DNA from: a virus
Virus record (IMG/VR): IMGVR_UViG_3300045971_000432
Span: 1 to 51,010 of that record
Reading direction: 5' to 3' (one strand)
DNA length: 51,010 bases
The translations under genes and the position numbers were made by a program. Below are positions 1-7,213 of this stretch, one piece after another. Position 1 is the first letter of the stretch; each line of letters begins with the position of its first letter. The notes under the pieces were generated by a model that was not told the origin of the DNA, did not search any database, and saw only the letters and a program-made list of their open reading frames with translations.

Positions 1-265
1 CTGAATATCTAAATTCCACTCCAGCTTCTTTCTCATTTGTTGCTACAACATCAGCTACAAATAATTTCATTGCATCTGCACCGAACATCTTACCAAATGT
101 TTCAAAGTTTTTTCCACCTACTCGAGCACCAGAACCTGGGCTTCTAATAAATGTTAATGGCGCTAAAGCAGTTGAAAGCTTTTTAGCAATCTGTCCCTCA
201 AATCCTGAACCCTTTCCTTTAGAATTTATCTTTTTCTTCTTTGTAATTTCTTTTTGCTGTTCCAT
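1..265 (-). CDS. Nuclease-like protein, 3' part cut by window edge
   Basis: This gene runs off the left edge; only the first 88 codons are visible. I placed the start at the ATG at 265-263, which has an AAGGA ribosome site about 11 nt upstream and opens MEQQKEITKKKK. A basic N terminus is followed by SKGKGSGFEGQIAKKLS and RSPGSGARVGG. This pattern resembles small phage PD-(D/E)XK / Holliday-junction-resolvase-like endonucleases, in which a KGxxxE helix precedes a GSGA-type turn and then a metal-binding Asp; here an Asp-containing stretch (FVADVVATN) follows. The family call is from memory of the motif and the catalytic core is incomplete in the window. The start lies inside the last 47 nt of the upstream GIY-YIG gene. 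Confidence 0.5.
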   Translation of the reverse strand, partial: MEQQKEITKKKKINSKGKGSGFEGQIAKKLSTALAPLTFIRSPGSGARVGGKNFETFGKMFGADAMKLFVADVVATNEKEAGVEFRYS

Positions 266-971
266 TGTTTTCCATTTCCTTAAGTTGTTTTCGGGTCAAA
301 TTTAGTTCTTTCATTGCTGTCATTCCGGAAGTATATATTTTGCCAAATATATAAAAAGCATTTGCGTTTCCTGGGGTGTGTCCGGGCTTGCCTCGATTAG
401 CTTTCCCTATTTCCGACATGATATTTGATCTTTCAACCGAATTTAATTTTTTCTGAGCGATCGACATTTTTATTTTTGTTTCTGCTGATTTAGTTTGTCC
501 AGTAAGACCTAGGGATGTCTTTGTTTTATGTGCATCAGACATAGGTTTTCCTCGCCTACCCTTACCATAGATTTTATTTCTTTCATCAACAGAAAGTGAA
601 TCATAATATGCTTGGAGTGTTGTACTTATTTTTTTACAGATTTCTGCCTTTCTTAAAAATGTTTCTGGTCCCCAACCTCCTTCAGCTTTAGCGATATTAA
701 ATAGACTTATTCCTAAACTTCTAAATAATTCCATTGTTATATTCTCTTCTTTAAAATAAATCTCTTTATTATATGGTTCTAATATTTTAACTATCTCAAA
801 AGAGAAAACTATTAAGCCATGTTTATTGAATGAATTTTGAAGATTTTTATTACAGTGTTTATTAAGCAAAAGTTGTGCTTGATGGTCGCCCCAACGTCTA
901 TCGAAATTCTTTGCAGAACCAACATAAATTTGACCTGTTGTATTGTTTGTTATTTTATAAATGCCACCCAT
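219..971 (-). CDS. GIY-YIG homing endonuclease with NUMOD repeats
   Basis: Probable free-standing homing endonuclease that cuts an intron-less or endonuclease-less allele to spread itself. The N terminus (residues 2-30) shows the GIY-YIG core: GGIYKI, then GQIYVGSA, then RRW with the conserved Arg and a following His. The middle and C-terminal half hold NUMOD3-like DNA-binding repeats (GRRGKPMSDAHK, GLTGQTKSAETKIKMS, GKANRGKPGHTPGNAN), followed by a helix-turn-helix-like tail (SGMTAMKELNLTRKQLKEM). The 250-aa length is normal for the family. The start has a strong AAAGGAG site 8 nt upstream and a perfect TATAAATA late box just before it. Its last codons carry the ribosome site and start codon of the next gene. 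Lineage-specific target site is not determinable here. Confidence 0.88.
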   Translation of the reverse strand: MGGIYKITNNTTGQIYVGSAKNFDRRWGDHQAQLLLNKHCNKNLQNSFNKHGLIVFSFEIVKILEPYNKEIYFKEENITMELFRSLGISLFNIAKAEGGWGPETFLRKAEICKKISTTLQAYYDSLSVDERNKIYGKGRRGKPMSDAHKTKTSLGLTGQTKSAETKIKMSIAQKKLNSVERSNIMSEIGKANRGKPGHTPGNANAFYIFGKIYTSGMTAMKELNLTRKQLKEMENNGTAKRNYKEEKDKF

Positions 972-988
972 CCTATTCTCCTTTAGGA

Positions 989-996
989 TATTTATA
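989..996 (-). promoter_or_regulatory. T4-type late promoter box before GIY-YIG gene
   Basis: Perfect TATAAATA on the minus strand, 18 nt before the GIY-YIG start codon. T4-like gp55 sigma factors recognise this octamer as the only promoter element. A second near match, GATAAATA, lies at 1072-1079 on the same strand, just after the stop of the preceding gene. Confidence 0.6.
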
Positions 997-1039
997 GGAG
1001 GGGGTAAAGAGAAAGGATGTAGATGACCTGGGTTGTTAG

Positions 1040-1073
1040 TAAAGATACAAGTCTTGATTAGCTTGTATCTTTA
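1040..1073. terminator. 12-bp stem hairpin, probable terminator
   Basis: TAAAGATACAAG (1040-1051) pairs perfectly with CTTGTATCTTTA (1062-1073) around a 10-nt loop. It lies 16 nt past the stop of the 124-aa gene and before the GIY-YIG promoter, so it most likely ends the recombination operon transcript. The U tract on the minus strand is short (UUUA), which keeps confidence moderate. Confidence 0.5.
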
Positions 1074-1088
1074 TTTATCAGTCCTCAA

Positions 1089-1463
1089 TCAGGCTGCTCC
1101 ATCTTTATTAAAGACACCAACACTTATAAGACTATATTCGGATATATTACCATCTTTATCTATACTTCCTGTTCCCTTTGGCAAAAATTCAGCATTAGAT
1201 ATTACCTGTTCAAGTATTAGCCCCTTCGGGGTTTTTAATACCGTAACATCGCCAACTAAAAACCCATCTTCTATTCTTAGATTTTCAACTTTATGAGAAA
1301 TGTTACTAACATCTATAGTAGCCAACACTCCTCCATAGGGGTTAAACCCAAGTTCACCAAAAACGGGATACTTAACTGATTCCAAACTTTTAGCAATTAC
1401 GGCAGTTGGATAGATTCTGCCATTTTTATTTGGCTTATCTAATTCTAAAATTTTAACTTTCAT
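1089..1463 (-). CDS. gp21-fold-like small protein lacking protease residues
   Basis: A 124-aa protein translationally coupled to gp46 by an ATGA overlap. It aligns colinearly, by eye, with the phage prohead protease fold (T4 gp21, peptidase family S80). NKNGRIYP (12-19) matches the N-terminal N-x-R-x-YP element. GELGF (36-40) matches GELNHP. The hydrophobic stretch at 57-77 corresponds to the IIEDMWWKGNDVYGRA region, and the C terminus SLISVGVF matches the closing strand. The catalytic His of GELNHP is replaced, and the Ser of the SSRG element has no clear equivalent (KGTGSI). It therefore looks like a non-catalytic relative or a protein of the same fold with another task. It is also shorter than gp21 (about 212 aa). 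Function unknown; the fold match is an inference from motif order. Confidence 0.55.
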   Translation of the reverse strand: MKVKILELDKPNKNGRIYPTAVIAKSLESVKYPVFGELGFNPYGGVLATIDVSNISHKVENLRIEDGFLVGDVTVLKTPKGLILEQVISNAEFLPKGTGSIDKDGNISEYSLISVGVFNKDGAA

Positions 1464-3220
1464 GCTGCCATCTCCTCTTCGTTGGCTTCATCCATGACTC
1501 TTGAGAAGCCATTCTCTTTTTTGATAATTAATGTTCTATCAAATCGACCTATAGCTTCAGGTCTATGTGAAATAATCCATAGTCCCAAACCTTCTTCACG
1601 TGTTTTCTGTTTAAGAAGTTTGAATACTTGTTCGACACCCGATGTATCTAATGATGCATCAATCTCATCTATGAATAAACAATTTACTTTTGCATGTAGG
1701 TGGTGTAGTACATCTCTAAATGCTAGTGATAGAGAAAGATTTACTCGTTTCTTTTCACCACTAGAAAGATTACCGAAATCTAATTCACGACCATATTCCG
1801 CAACAGTGCAACTCATGTCATCATCAAATTTTACAACATGCGGTAATCCAATTTCTCGAGTGTAATGAATTAGTCTGCTGTTCAAAAATGGAATTGTTCT
1901 ATTAATTATTCTACGACGGATAAATGAATTTTTGTCCGTTAAAAGTTTAAGCAAGAATTGCTGATGTTCGATTTCTCGTTTAAGATCATCAATTTCTGTA
2001 TAATTGATTTTCTTAATTGCTATTAATTTTAATTGCTCGTATGCTTCAGTATGCGGGTTAGATTGATTAAGCAGATAATCTATTTTTTCTTGTGCACCTA
2101 AGATAATCTGTTCCATTTTAGTTGCTTCAGTTAATGAACTAAATGCTAATACAGCTTTAGCTTCAATAATTTGACTCTTAAGATTATCGCATTGCACCGT
2201 TAATTCTTGACATACTAATGAAAGAGCACTGAGTTTAGTTTCTGTTTCTTTAAGAGCATTTACCTTTTCTATTAACTTATTACCAGCACCTTCATATTGC
2301 TGTAAACAATACGGACACTTATCTTCAGTTAAATGTTTCAATTCAGCTTTTAGCTTATAAGAATCGTTAATAAGATTCTTCATATCCTTTGCGCCAATAT
2401 TGAAAGAATTATCAAGAGAATCAAAATCTTTATTAAGAGCTGCTATCAATACATGCAATTCTTTTTCTTCTTCAAAATTAACATTCTTAGAAGTTTTTAA
2501 TTGATCTTGAAGAACGGTAATCTGTTTAGCCTGATCAATATCCCAACGAGCTACTCTAAGTTCTGCATCATCGACTTGTTTCTTTTGAGAAGCAACTTGT
2601 GATTCTTGCTCCTTAATAACAGCTTCTTGGATTTGTACTGATCCTTCTGTCGTCTTAATAATTTCTTTAAGTTTGATTGCTTTTTCAGTTAACATTGTTA
2701 TGTTAAATAATTCTTCAATCTGTTGGCGCTGTTGAGCAACTGGCGTCATTAAGAATGGCATCGAATTACCAGAGAAGATAATAATCTTCGTAAACAATTC
2801 ATAGCTCATGCCAAATATTTCTTGAATAAGCTTATCATTACTAGTCACACTATCCAGAGTGATGTCGATATTATTCTTTAAAATCTGAATATTGAATGTT
2901 TCACCACGGCAGCGGTAAATTTCGTATTCGTCTTCACCTTTATCGAAAGTTAATCTAACTTCCATTAAAGTATTTTTGCTGCTGTTTGTTGAATTAATAA
3001 GACGCTGTAAAGAAATATTATCTAACGGCTTATTATAACCTGCATAACAGATAGCATTGATGATTGTAGTTTTACCTGCACCATTGGCTCCAGAATTATC
3101 TACATTCTCACCCTGAATTAAAGTTGATCCATAGTTACTTAGATCAACAGTCGTCATCTGATTACCAAATGACAGAAAATTCCGCATTTGGAGTTCTTTA
3201 AATTTTAAAAGTGTGCTCAT
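1460..3220 (-). CDS. 46: Recombination endonuclease subunit gp46 (Rad50/SbcC-like)
   Basis: ATPase subunit of the gp46-gp47 nuclease, which resects DNA ends for recombination-dependent replication and degrades host DNA. Residues 43-51 hold the Walker A motif GANGAGKTT. A long coiled coil in the middle carries a zinc hook CPYC near residue 302. The ABC signature LSSGEKKR lies near 486 and Walker B CLFIDEID near 520, and a late His in IISHRPEA completes the ABC set. At 586 aa it is close to T4 gp46 (560). The start codon overlaps the stop of gp47 as ATGA, and its own stop overlaps the start of the next gene the same way, so the subunits are probably made together. Confidence 0.96.
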   Translation of the reverse strand: MSTLLKFKELQMRNFLSFGNQMTTVDLSNYGSTLIQGENVDNSGANGAGKTTIINAICYAGYNKPLDNISLQRLINSTNSSKNTLMEVRLTFDKGEDEYEIYRCRGETFNIQILKNNIDITLDSVTSNDKLIQEIFGMSYELFTKIIIFSGNSMPFLMTPVAQQRQQIEELFNITMLTEKAIKLKEIIKTTEGSVQIQEAVIKEQESQVASQKKQVDDAELRVARWDIDQAKQITVLQDQLKTSKNVNFEEEKELHVLIAALNKDFDSLDNSFNIGAKDMKNLINDSYKLKAELKHLTEDKCPYCLQQYEGAGNKLIEKVNALKETETKLSALSLVCQELTVQCDNLKSQIIEAKAVLAFSSLTEATKMEQIILGAQEKIDYLLNQSNPHTEAYEQLKLIAIKKINYTEIDDLKREIEHQQFLLKLLTDKNSFIRRRIINRTIPFLNSRLIHYTREIGLPHVVKFDDDMSCTVAEYGRELDFGNLSSGEKKRVNLSLSLAFRDVLHHLHAKVNCLFIDEIDASLDTSGVEQVFKLLKQKTREEGLGLWIISHRPEAIGRFDRTLIIKKENGFSRVMDEANEEEMAA

Positions 3221-4260
3221 AGGAGTTCGTATATCTCAATTAATTTTTCTGGATTAATGGTTGTTGTTCCACTCATACCAGTCTGTAACATTTTAATAAC
3301 CGCATCATTCAAAGAAGAAGAATCGAAATCACCGAGTAATCCATCATCACCAGCAATTGCGTTTTTCTTTTCATCAATGTTTTCTTCTAATGAAAATTCT
3401 CTTACACCACCAGCTTTAATCATTTCTTCACGAAGAGACTGAGCATCTGTATAGCCAATGTCTGCATCAATAACACATTTCACTCTACACTTTTTTGGAA
3501 ATGAATCATATTTTCCATTTAGAATATCAGATAGTTTAATTTTTCTATAGGTTGGACAGTCTTCCCAATCTATAAAATCAACATCATCGTTACGAGTATC
3601 TAAAATAGCCATACCTCTTGCATCATCCCATGCATCGCCATAATCCATAGGAAAAGTATTTCCAATATAGATAACATTATCTAATGCTTGACGTTTATGG
3701 AAGTGACCAGAGAAAATATAGGTAGGTTCTTTGAATGCTTTATGATCGGGACCGTGTTCCATTTTCCTATCAGTACCAGTCACAACGAAATTTCTAAATT
3801 CAAAGTGCCCCATCCAATATGGGAGTTTGCTATATTGCACAAGTCCTGGATATTCATCCTTAAATAAATATGGACAGATAAGAATTTTATCTTGCAGTAC
3901 TGTTGGCTCACTAACAGTTTCAATATTTGTAAACTGCTCAAATATTTTCGTAGAAAATACTTTTCTATTTTCTCTATGATATAAATCGTGATTGCCAATA
4001 ATAATTAAAACTGGAAGACCTAAGTCATTTAATAATTTTAATGACTCTTGTGCGTAGTTCATCGTCATTACATTTACTGCATTGCGATTTTCAAACCAAT
4101 CACCCATGAATACAACATGAGAAATATCAGAATCTAATTTGACTTTATTACAGAACCATTTAACAAAATCTAAACAATCTTGATTATGCAAATATGAATT
4201 ATTTTTCTTACCAAAATGGATATCGGTGAACATTGCCACCTTTTTAAGGATCTTATTCAT
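3217..4260 (-). CDS. 47: Recombination endonuclease subunit gp47 (Mre11/SbcD-like)
   Basis: Metallophosphoesterase nuclease partner of gp46. The metal-binding motifs appear in family order: DIHFGK (D13, H15), GDWFENR (about residue 53), GNHD (about 88) and GHFHKRQ (about 185). I chose the ATG at 4260 rather than the TTG at 4296. It has a GGAAGGAAAT ribosome site 8-10 nt upstream and gives MNKILKKVAMFTDIHF, the usual short lead to motif I. The gene starts 4 nt before the end of the sigma gene's stop region and ends in an ATGA overlap with gp46, so sigma, gp47 and gp46 form one operon. At 347 aa it is close to T4 gp47 (339). Confidence 0.95.
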   Translation of the reverse strand: MNKILKKVAMFTDIHFGKKNNSYLHNQDCLDFVKWFCNKVKLDSDISHVVFMGDWFENRNAVNVMTMNYAQESLKLLNDLGLPVLIIIGNHDLYHRENRKVFSTKIFEQFTNIETVSEPTVLQDKILICPYLFKDEYPGLVQYSKLPYWMGHFEFRNFVVTGTDRKMEHGPDHKAFKEPTYIFSGHFHKRQALDNVIYIGNTFPMDYGDAWDDARGMAILDTRNDDVDFIDWEDCPTYRKIKLSDILNGKYDSFPKKCRVKCVIDADIGYTDAQSLREEMIKAGGVREFSLEENIDEKKNAIAGDDGLLGDFDSSSLNDAVIKMLQTGMSGTTTINPEKLIEIYELL

Positions 4261-4264
4261 TGGG

Positions 4265-5080
4265 TTATTTCCTTCCCGCAAAATAAGACGCTCCAATCAC
4301 GTGATCACCAGTTAGTTTATTTTTTTCAACTGGTGCAGGAACATCAGGGGCAGGCTGATTGATGATAGTAATATTTCCCTTCTCATCAACAGTATAATCT
4401 TCTGGGCTATAGATCGTTATTGTTCCTGGTTGTCTGCCTGGATGTCTGACATAATTTTCTTTTGGGAGTGGTGCTAATATAATCCCAGCTTGTATGAGTG
4501 CATTAGCAGCTGCTAACTCTGTTGCGGTCTGAACTCGTTCTAAAGCCTCAGTGAAATTTGTATTATCAACAACAGGTGCAGAAATGTCTGCGCTTATTTC
4601 ATCTGATTCTTTAATTTCAAAGTGCTGTTCATCCTTTTCTCCCTGCATAAAATTATAACTAGGATTGGATCCAGCATCAATTATCAAAGCATCTCGAATA
4701 TTTCGATGATTCTTCTCATGCCCCAAACATTGAAGGAATGAGTTATGAATAGCAGAAGTATAATATGAGAAGGGATTTTTACCGCGATCTGTATCAAATC
4801 TTAATGCATTACATTTATCATAAAGATTGAAAGTTGCTGATGCAACCATATCTTCTCTGAAAGAGTAACCGATAAAATTTGATTTTCTAGAGTAACGTTC
4901 AGCTATTAGCCGAATCATTTGATGTAATTCAGGTGTAACAAAACCTAATGCCTTTGCTCTGATTACCTCAGGTAACAGAATTGCATTAGTGACATAATAT
5001 CCTTTAGTCGAGGTTGATTTTTCCCTTTTAGCTCTTGGGGCTTTAGGTGCATCTGGTGATTTAGCTGATCTTTTAAACAA
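4265..5080 (-). CDS. 55: Late-transcription sigma factor, gp55-like, with long C-terminal tail
   Basis: Divergent sigma that directs host RNA polymerase to TATAAATA late promoters. Residues about 55-130 match the gp55 core: IRLIAERYSRKSNFIGYS, then EDMVASATFNLYDKCNAL, F(D)TDRGKNPFSYYTSAIHNSFLQ, where the NPFxYxTxxxxNxF element is the conserved sigma region 2-like helix. T4 gp55 is 185 aa; this one is 271 aa, with a basic, proline-rich N terminus and about 100 extra C-terminal residues of acidic then proline-rich sequence. The start is TTG at 5080 with GGAG 8 nt upstream; no ATG lies before residue 55. A sigma70-type promoter precedes it. I cannot see a clear T4-like clamp-binding tail. Confidence 0.88.
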   Translation of the reverse strand: MFKRSAKSPDAPKAPRAKREKSTSTKGYYVTNAILLPEVIRAKALGFVTPELHQMIRLIAERYSRKSNFIGYSFREDMVASATFNLYDKCNALRFDTDRGKNPFSYYTSAIHNSFLQCLGHEKNHRNIRDALIIDAGSNPSYNFMQGEKDEQHFEIKESDEISADISAPVVDNTNFTEALERVQTATELAAANALIQAGIILAPLPKENYVRHPGRQPGTITIYSPEDYTVDEKGNITIINQPAPDVPAPVEKNKLTGDHVIGASYFAGRK

Positions 5081-5121
5081 AATTATTTCTCCGTTAGATA
5101 AAACATTAGGAGATTAAAGTA

Positions 5122-5150
5122 ATTATATACCATTAAGTATATAAAGTAAA
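5122..5150 (-). promoter_or_regulatory. Sigma70-type promoter for sigma/gp47/gp46 operon
   Basis: On the minus strand TTTACT (5150-5145) is followed after exactly 17 nt by TATAAT (5127-5122). This is a good host-type promoter about 40 nt before the TTG start of the gp55-like gene, consistent with expression before the late phase. Confidence 0.65.
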
Positions 5151-5177
5151 CTAGACTTTTTACGATTACGTCTGATC

Positions 5178-5185
5178 CATAAATA
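5178..5185 (+). promoter_or_regulatory. Late promoter-like box before nucleotidyltransferase
   Basis: CATAAATA, one mismatch from the T4 late box, lies 28 nt before the ATG at 5214. It heads the long plus-strand baseplate transcript and faces away from the sigma operon promoter, so the 5081-5213 gap is a divergent control region. Confidence 0.5.
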
Positions 5186-5213
5186 TAAGTATGTATTAAT
5201 TAGGGAATTTACC

Positions 5214-5912
5214 ATGAATCTTATTGACGATGAACTAGAGCTAAATGCTATATTTGAAAACCTCCTGCCACAGCAGGATAAAAAGGTAATAGTTTATATT
5301 GGACGGTTCAGCCCGCCTACAGCAGGTCATTACTTTGCTATTAATCAAATGAAGAAATTCATAAGCGAGCATCCAAAACTTGGATTAGAATTTACACCTG
5401 TTGTTGTGGTTGTTGGAGGAAGTAAGTCTGATTTAGATCTTAAGAAGAATCCATTATCTGTTGATCTTAGAACAAAATTCATGAAAGCTTCTGGTAATGC
5501 CGATGGGGTTGTATTCTTAACTGCCACCAATGCATTTACTGCCTTCGAGACAATTAGAGCAGCCGGATTCGAGCCTGTAGTAATAACAGGTGGACAGGAA
5601 CGAGTAGCTGATTATATAACGTTAATGGACAAGTATCTTAGAACCGACGCCGGTTTACCTATTAAACATCAGGCACTGAAATTAATTAGAGATGAAGAAG
5701 CTGTTGATTTAAGTGGATCAGATAAGCTGAAAGCGATGGATAAACTGTTAAATTCTGGAGAGATTGAGATAGATAATATTTCTGGGTCTCTAGCTAGAAG
5801 AGCAGTTGAGTTAGGATTTAAACCTGAATTCGCAAAGATTGTAGGTCTTCAATCTAAGCCAGCTCTCGCAGCTAAAATGTTTGCTAAAATAGCTGATTCT
5901 ATTAAGGAGTAA
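5214..5912 (+). CDS. HIGH-superfamily nucleotidyltransferase (cytidylyltransferase-like)
   Basis: A 232-aa nucleotidyltransferase-fold protein. GRFSPPTAGHYFAI near residue 30 carries the T-x-G-H form of the HxGH nucleotide-binding motif. ISGSLARRAV near residue 190 fits the second signature, ISxTxxR, with the Thr changed. This fold includes NMN adenylyltransferase, FAD synthetase and glycerol-phosphate cytidylyltransferase; the sequence alone does not show which substrate is used. A Nudix domain, seen in some phage NadM proteins, is absent. It is the first gene of the late plus-strand transcript, 4 nt before the next gene. Related proteins in T4-like marine phages lie among structural genes; whether this one is packaged in the virion is unknown. 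Confidence 0.8.
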   Translation: MNLIDDELELNAIFENLLPQQDKKVIVYIGRFSPPTAGHYFAINQMKKFISEHPKLGLEFTPVVVVVGGSKSDLDLKKNPLSVDLRTKFMKASGNADGVVFLTATNAFTAFETIRAAGFEPVVITGGQERVADYITLMDKYLRTDAGLPIKHQALKLIRDEEAVDLSGSDKLKAMDKLLNSGEIEIDNISGSLARRAVELGFKPEFAKIVGLQSKPALAAKMFAKIADSIKE

Positions 5913-5916
5913 AGTT

Positions 5917-6843
5917 ATGGCGGATACTGATACCCCTTCCAAAAATGTATTGTCAGCTGAAGCTGATGCTAAAGTAGCGTCTGAAAATTTTAAACCGGGT
6001 AGCGGAGTTTCAGCATCAACTTTACCAAGTGGCAGTGATGGAGATAAAACCATCGATTTTAAAGTTAAGTTAACGGCTAAACCAACAGTTAGTGATGGTG
6101 GAATAAATCAAATTACTTTTGAAGTAATGCCTAATATTAGTGAGACACAATCAGCAGAATATGATTCTATAAGCCCGCTACATCACCCAGGTGAAATGCA
6201 AAAGTATAAGACAACTCGGGGTCGGGCTTGGTCTTTAGAAGCAAGATTGATCTCTAGAACAATTGAAGAAGCAACGACGAATTTAGCATATATTAATCTA
6301 CTACGCAGTTGGGTTATGCCATTCTATGGCAAAGGTACCCAAAAAACATTGCCAAAAATGTTAGGTTCACCTCCTCCAATTATTACTCTTAGTGGATACG
6401 GCGATACAATGATTGGGCCAGTTGCGTGCGTGCTTGAGACATATAATTGGAGATGGCCGAATGACGTTGATTATATTAAAACTGAAACTGGTTTACCATT
6501 TCCAGTAATAGTTGATGTTTCTTTATCTCTAAAGGAATCTTGGTCACCAGATGAATTTAGTAATTTTGATTTGGTTAGTTATAGAAAAGGCGATTTAAAA
6601 AGTGCATTTACGGGATCAACTGCTTCAATAGAAGCATCCGGAAAAGCATTCAATTCATCTGCCCAAGCCGCACAAGCAATGGCATCAAGTGATAAAATAC
6701 AAAAAGATATTGATACTAATGTGAAAAAAATAACTTCGCAAAATGTCGCTAGTGTCACATCTTATAATATGCCAAACTTAGCATTAGGCACAAGCAATAT
6801 TGCACAGCAACTTACAAATAACGCCATTAAAAATAATGAGTAA
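5917..6843 (+). CDS. Baseplate tail-tube cap / initiator protein, gp48/gp54-like
   Basis: A 308-aa protein likely to sit where the tail tube joins the baseplate. After a low-complexity, Ser/Ala-rich N terminus (1-45), residues 48-90 read as a beta-rich segment with YDSISPLHHPGEMQKYKTT. Then RAWSLEARLISRTIEEA and INLLRSWVMPFYG follow. This resembles the tube-like domain of T4-like cap proteins, in which a strand-rich SRT-EEA-N-x-LRSWxMP block recurs. The C-terminal 60 residues are Ala/Ser/Asn-rich and probably flexible. It lies directly before gp53, with an 8-nt overlap, and ahead of hub and spike genes, which supports a hub or tube-junction role. Sequence similarity to T4 gp48 itself is weak, so the exact equivalence is inferred. 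Confidence 0.55.
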   Translation: MADTDTPSKNVLSAEADAKVASENFKPGSGVSASTLPSGSDGDKTIDFKVKLTAKPTVSDGGINQITFEVMPNISETQSAEYDSISPLHHPGEMQKYKTTRGRAWSLEARLISRTIEEATTNLAYINLLRSWVMPFYGKGTQKTLPKMLGSPPPIITLSGYGDTMIGPVACVLETYNWRWPNDVDYIKTETGLPFPVIVDVSLSLKESWSPDEFSNFDLVSYRKGDLKSAFTGSTASIEASGKAFNSSAQAAQAMASSDKIQKDIDTNVKKITSQNVASVTSYNMPNLALGTSNIAQQLTNNAIKNNE

Positions 6844-7210
6844 TTCAAATAGCCTATACAACAAATATTCCCGCTATGTGGGTGGTGGAACTACTGAATC
6901 TGCAAATGATTTAATAGAATGGTGGGAACGTGCAGTGCTCCCTGCTTCTGATACAGATGCTATATATGTAGTTGAGAATTTTTATGAAGGTCGCTTAGAT
7001 TTAATTGCATCTGTATTTTATGATGAACCTCGATGGTGGTGGATTCTTGCACAATATAATAGCATACTTGATCCATTCGCTGAAGTAACTGTTGGTCGGA
7101 TACTTCTTATACCAGCTAAGGATAGAATAACATTAATGATTTCCACAAAGAAAGGTGGAATAGATTCTCAAAAACAACCAATCAATTCAATATCACCGGT
7201 AATAATTTAA
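6836..7210 (+). CDS. 53: Baseplate wedge protein gp53-like
   Basis: A 124-aa baseplate wedge component that in T4 joins neighbouring wedges. The diagnostic stretch is DAIYVVENFYEGRLDLIA, then FYDEPRWWWILAQYNSILDPF and a closing VGRILLIPA. This matches the gp53 pattern of YxVxxxxEGRxDLIA, DPRxWWxIAxxN and DPF, with a LysM-like G-x-x-L-x-IP end. I chose the ATG at 6836, which overlaps the previous stop (ATGAGTAA), instead of an earlier ATG at 6800 inside the cap gene. The small overlap implies coupled translation. Confidence 0.87.
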   Translation: MSNSNSLYNKYSRYVGGGTTESANDLIEWWERAVLPASDTDAIYVVENFYEGRLDLIASVFYDEPRWWWILAQYNSILDPFAEVTVGRILLIPAKDRITLMISTKKGGIDSQKQPINSISPVII

Positions 7211-7213
7211 AAT

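Noticed and set aside
1482-1865. 127-aa plus-strand frame opposite gp46
   Set aside because: Shadow of the conserved ABC C-terminal domain of gp46.
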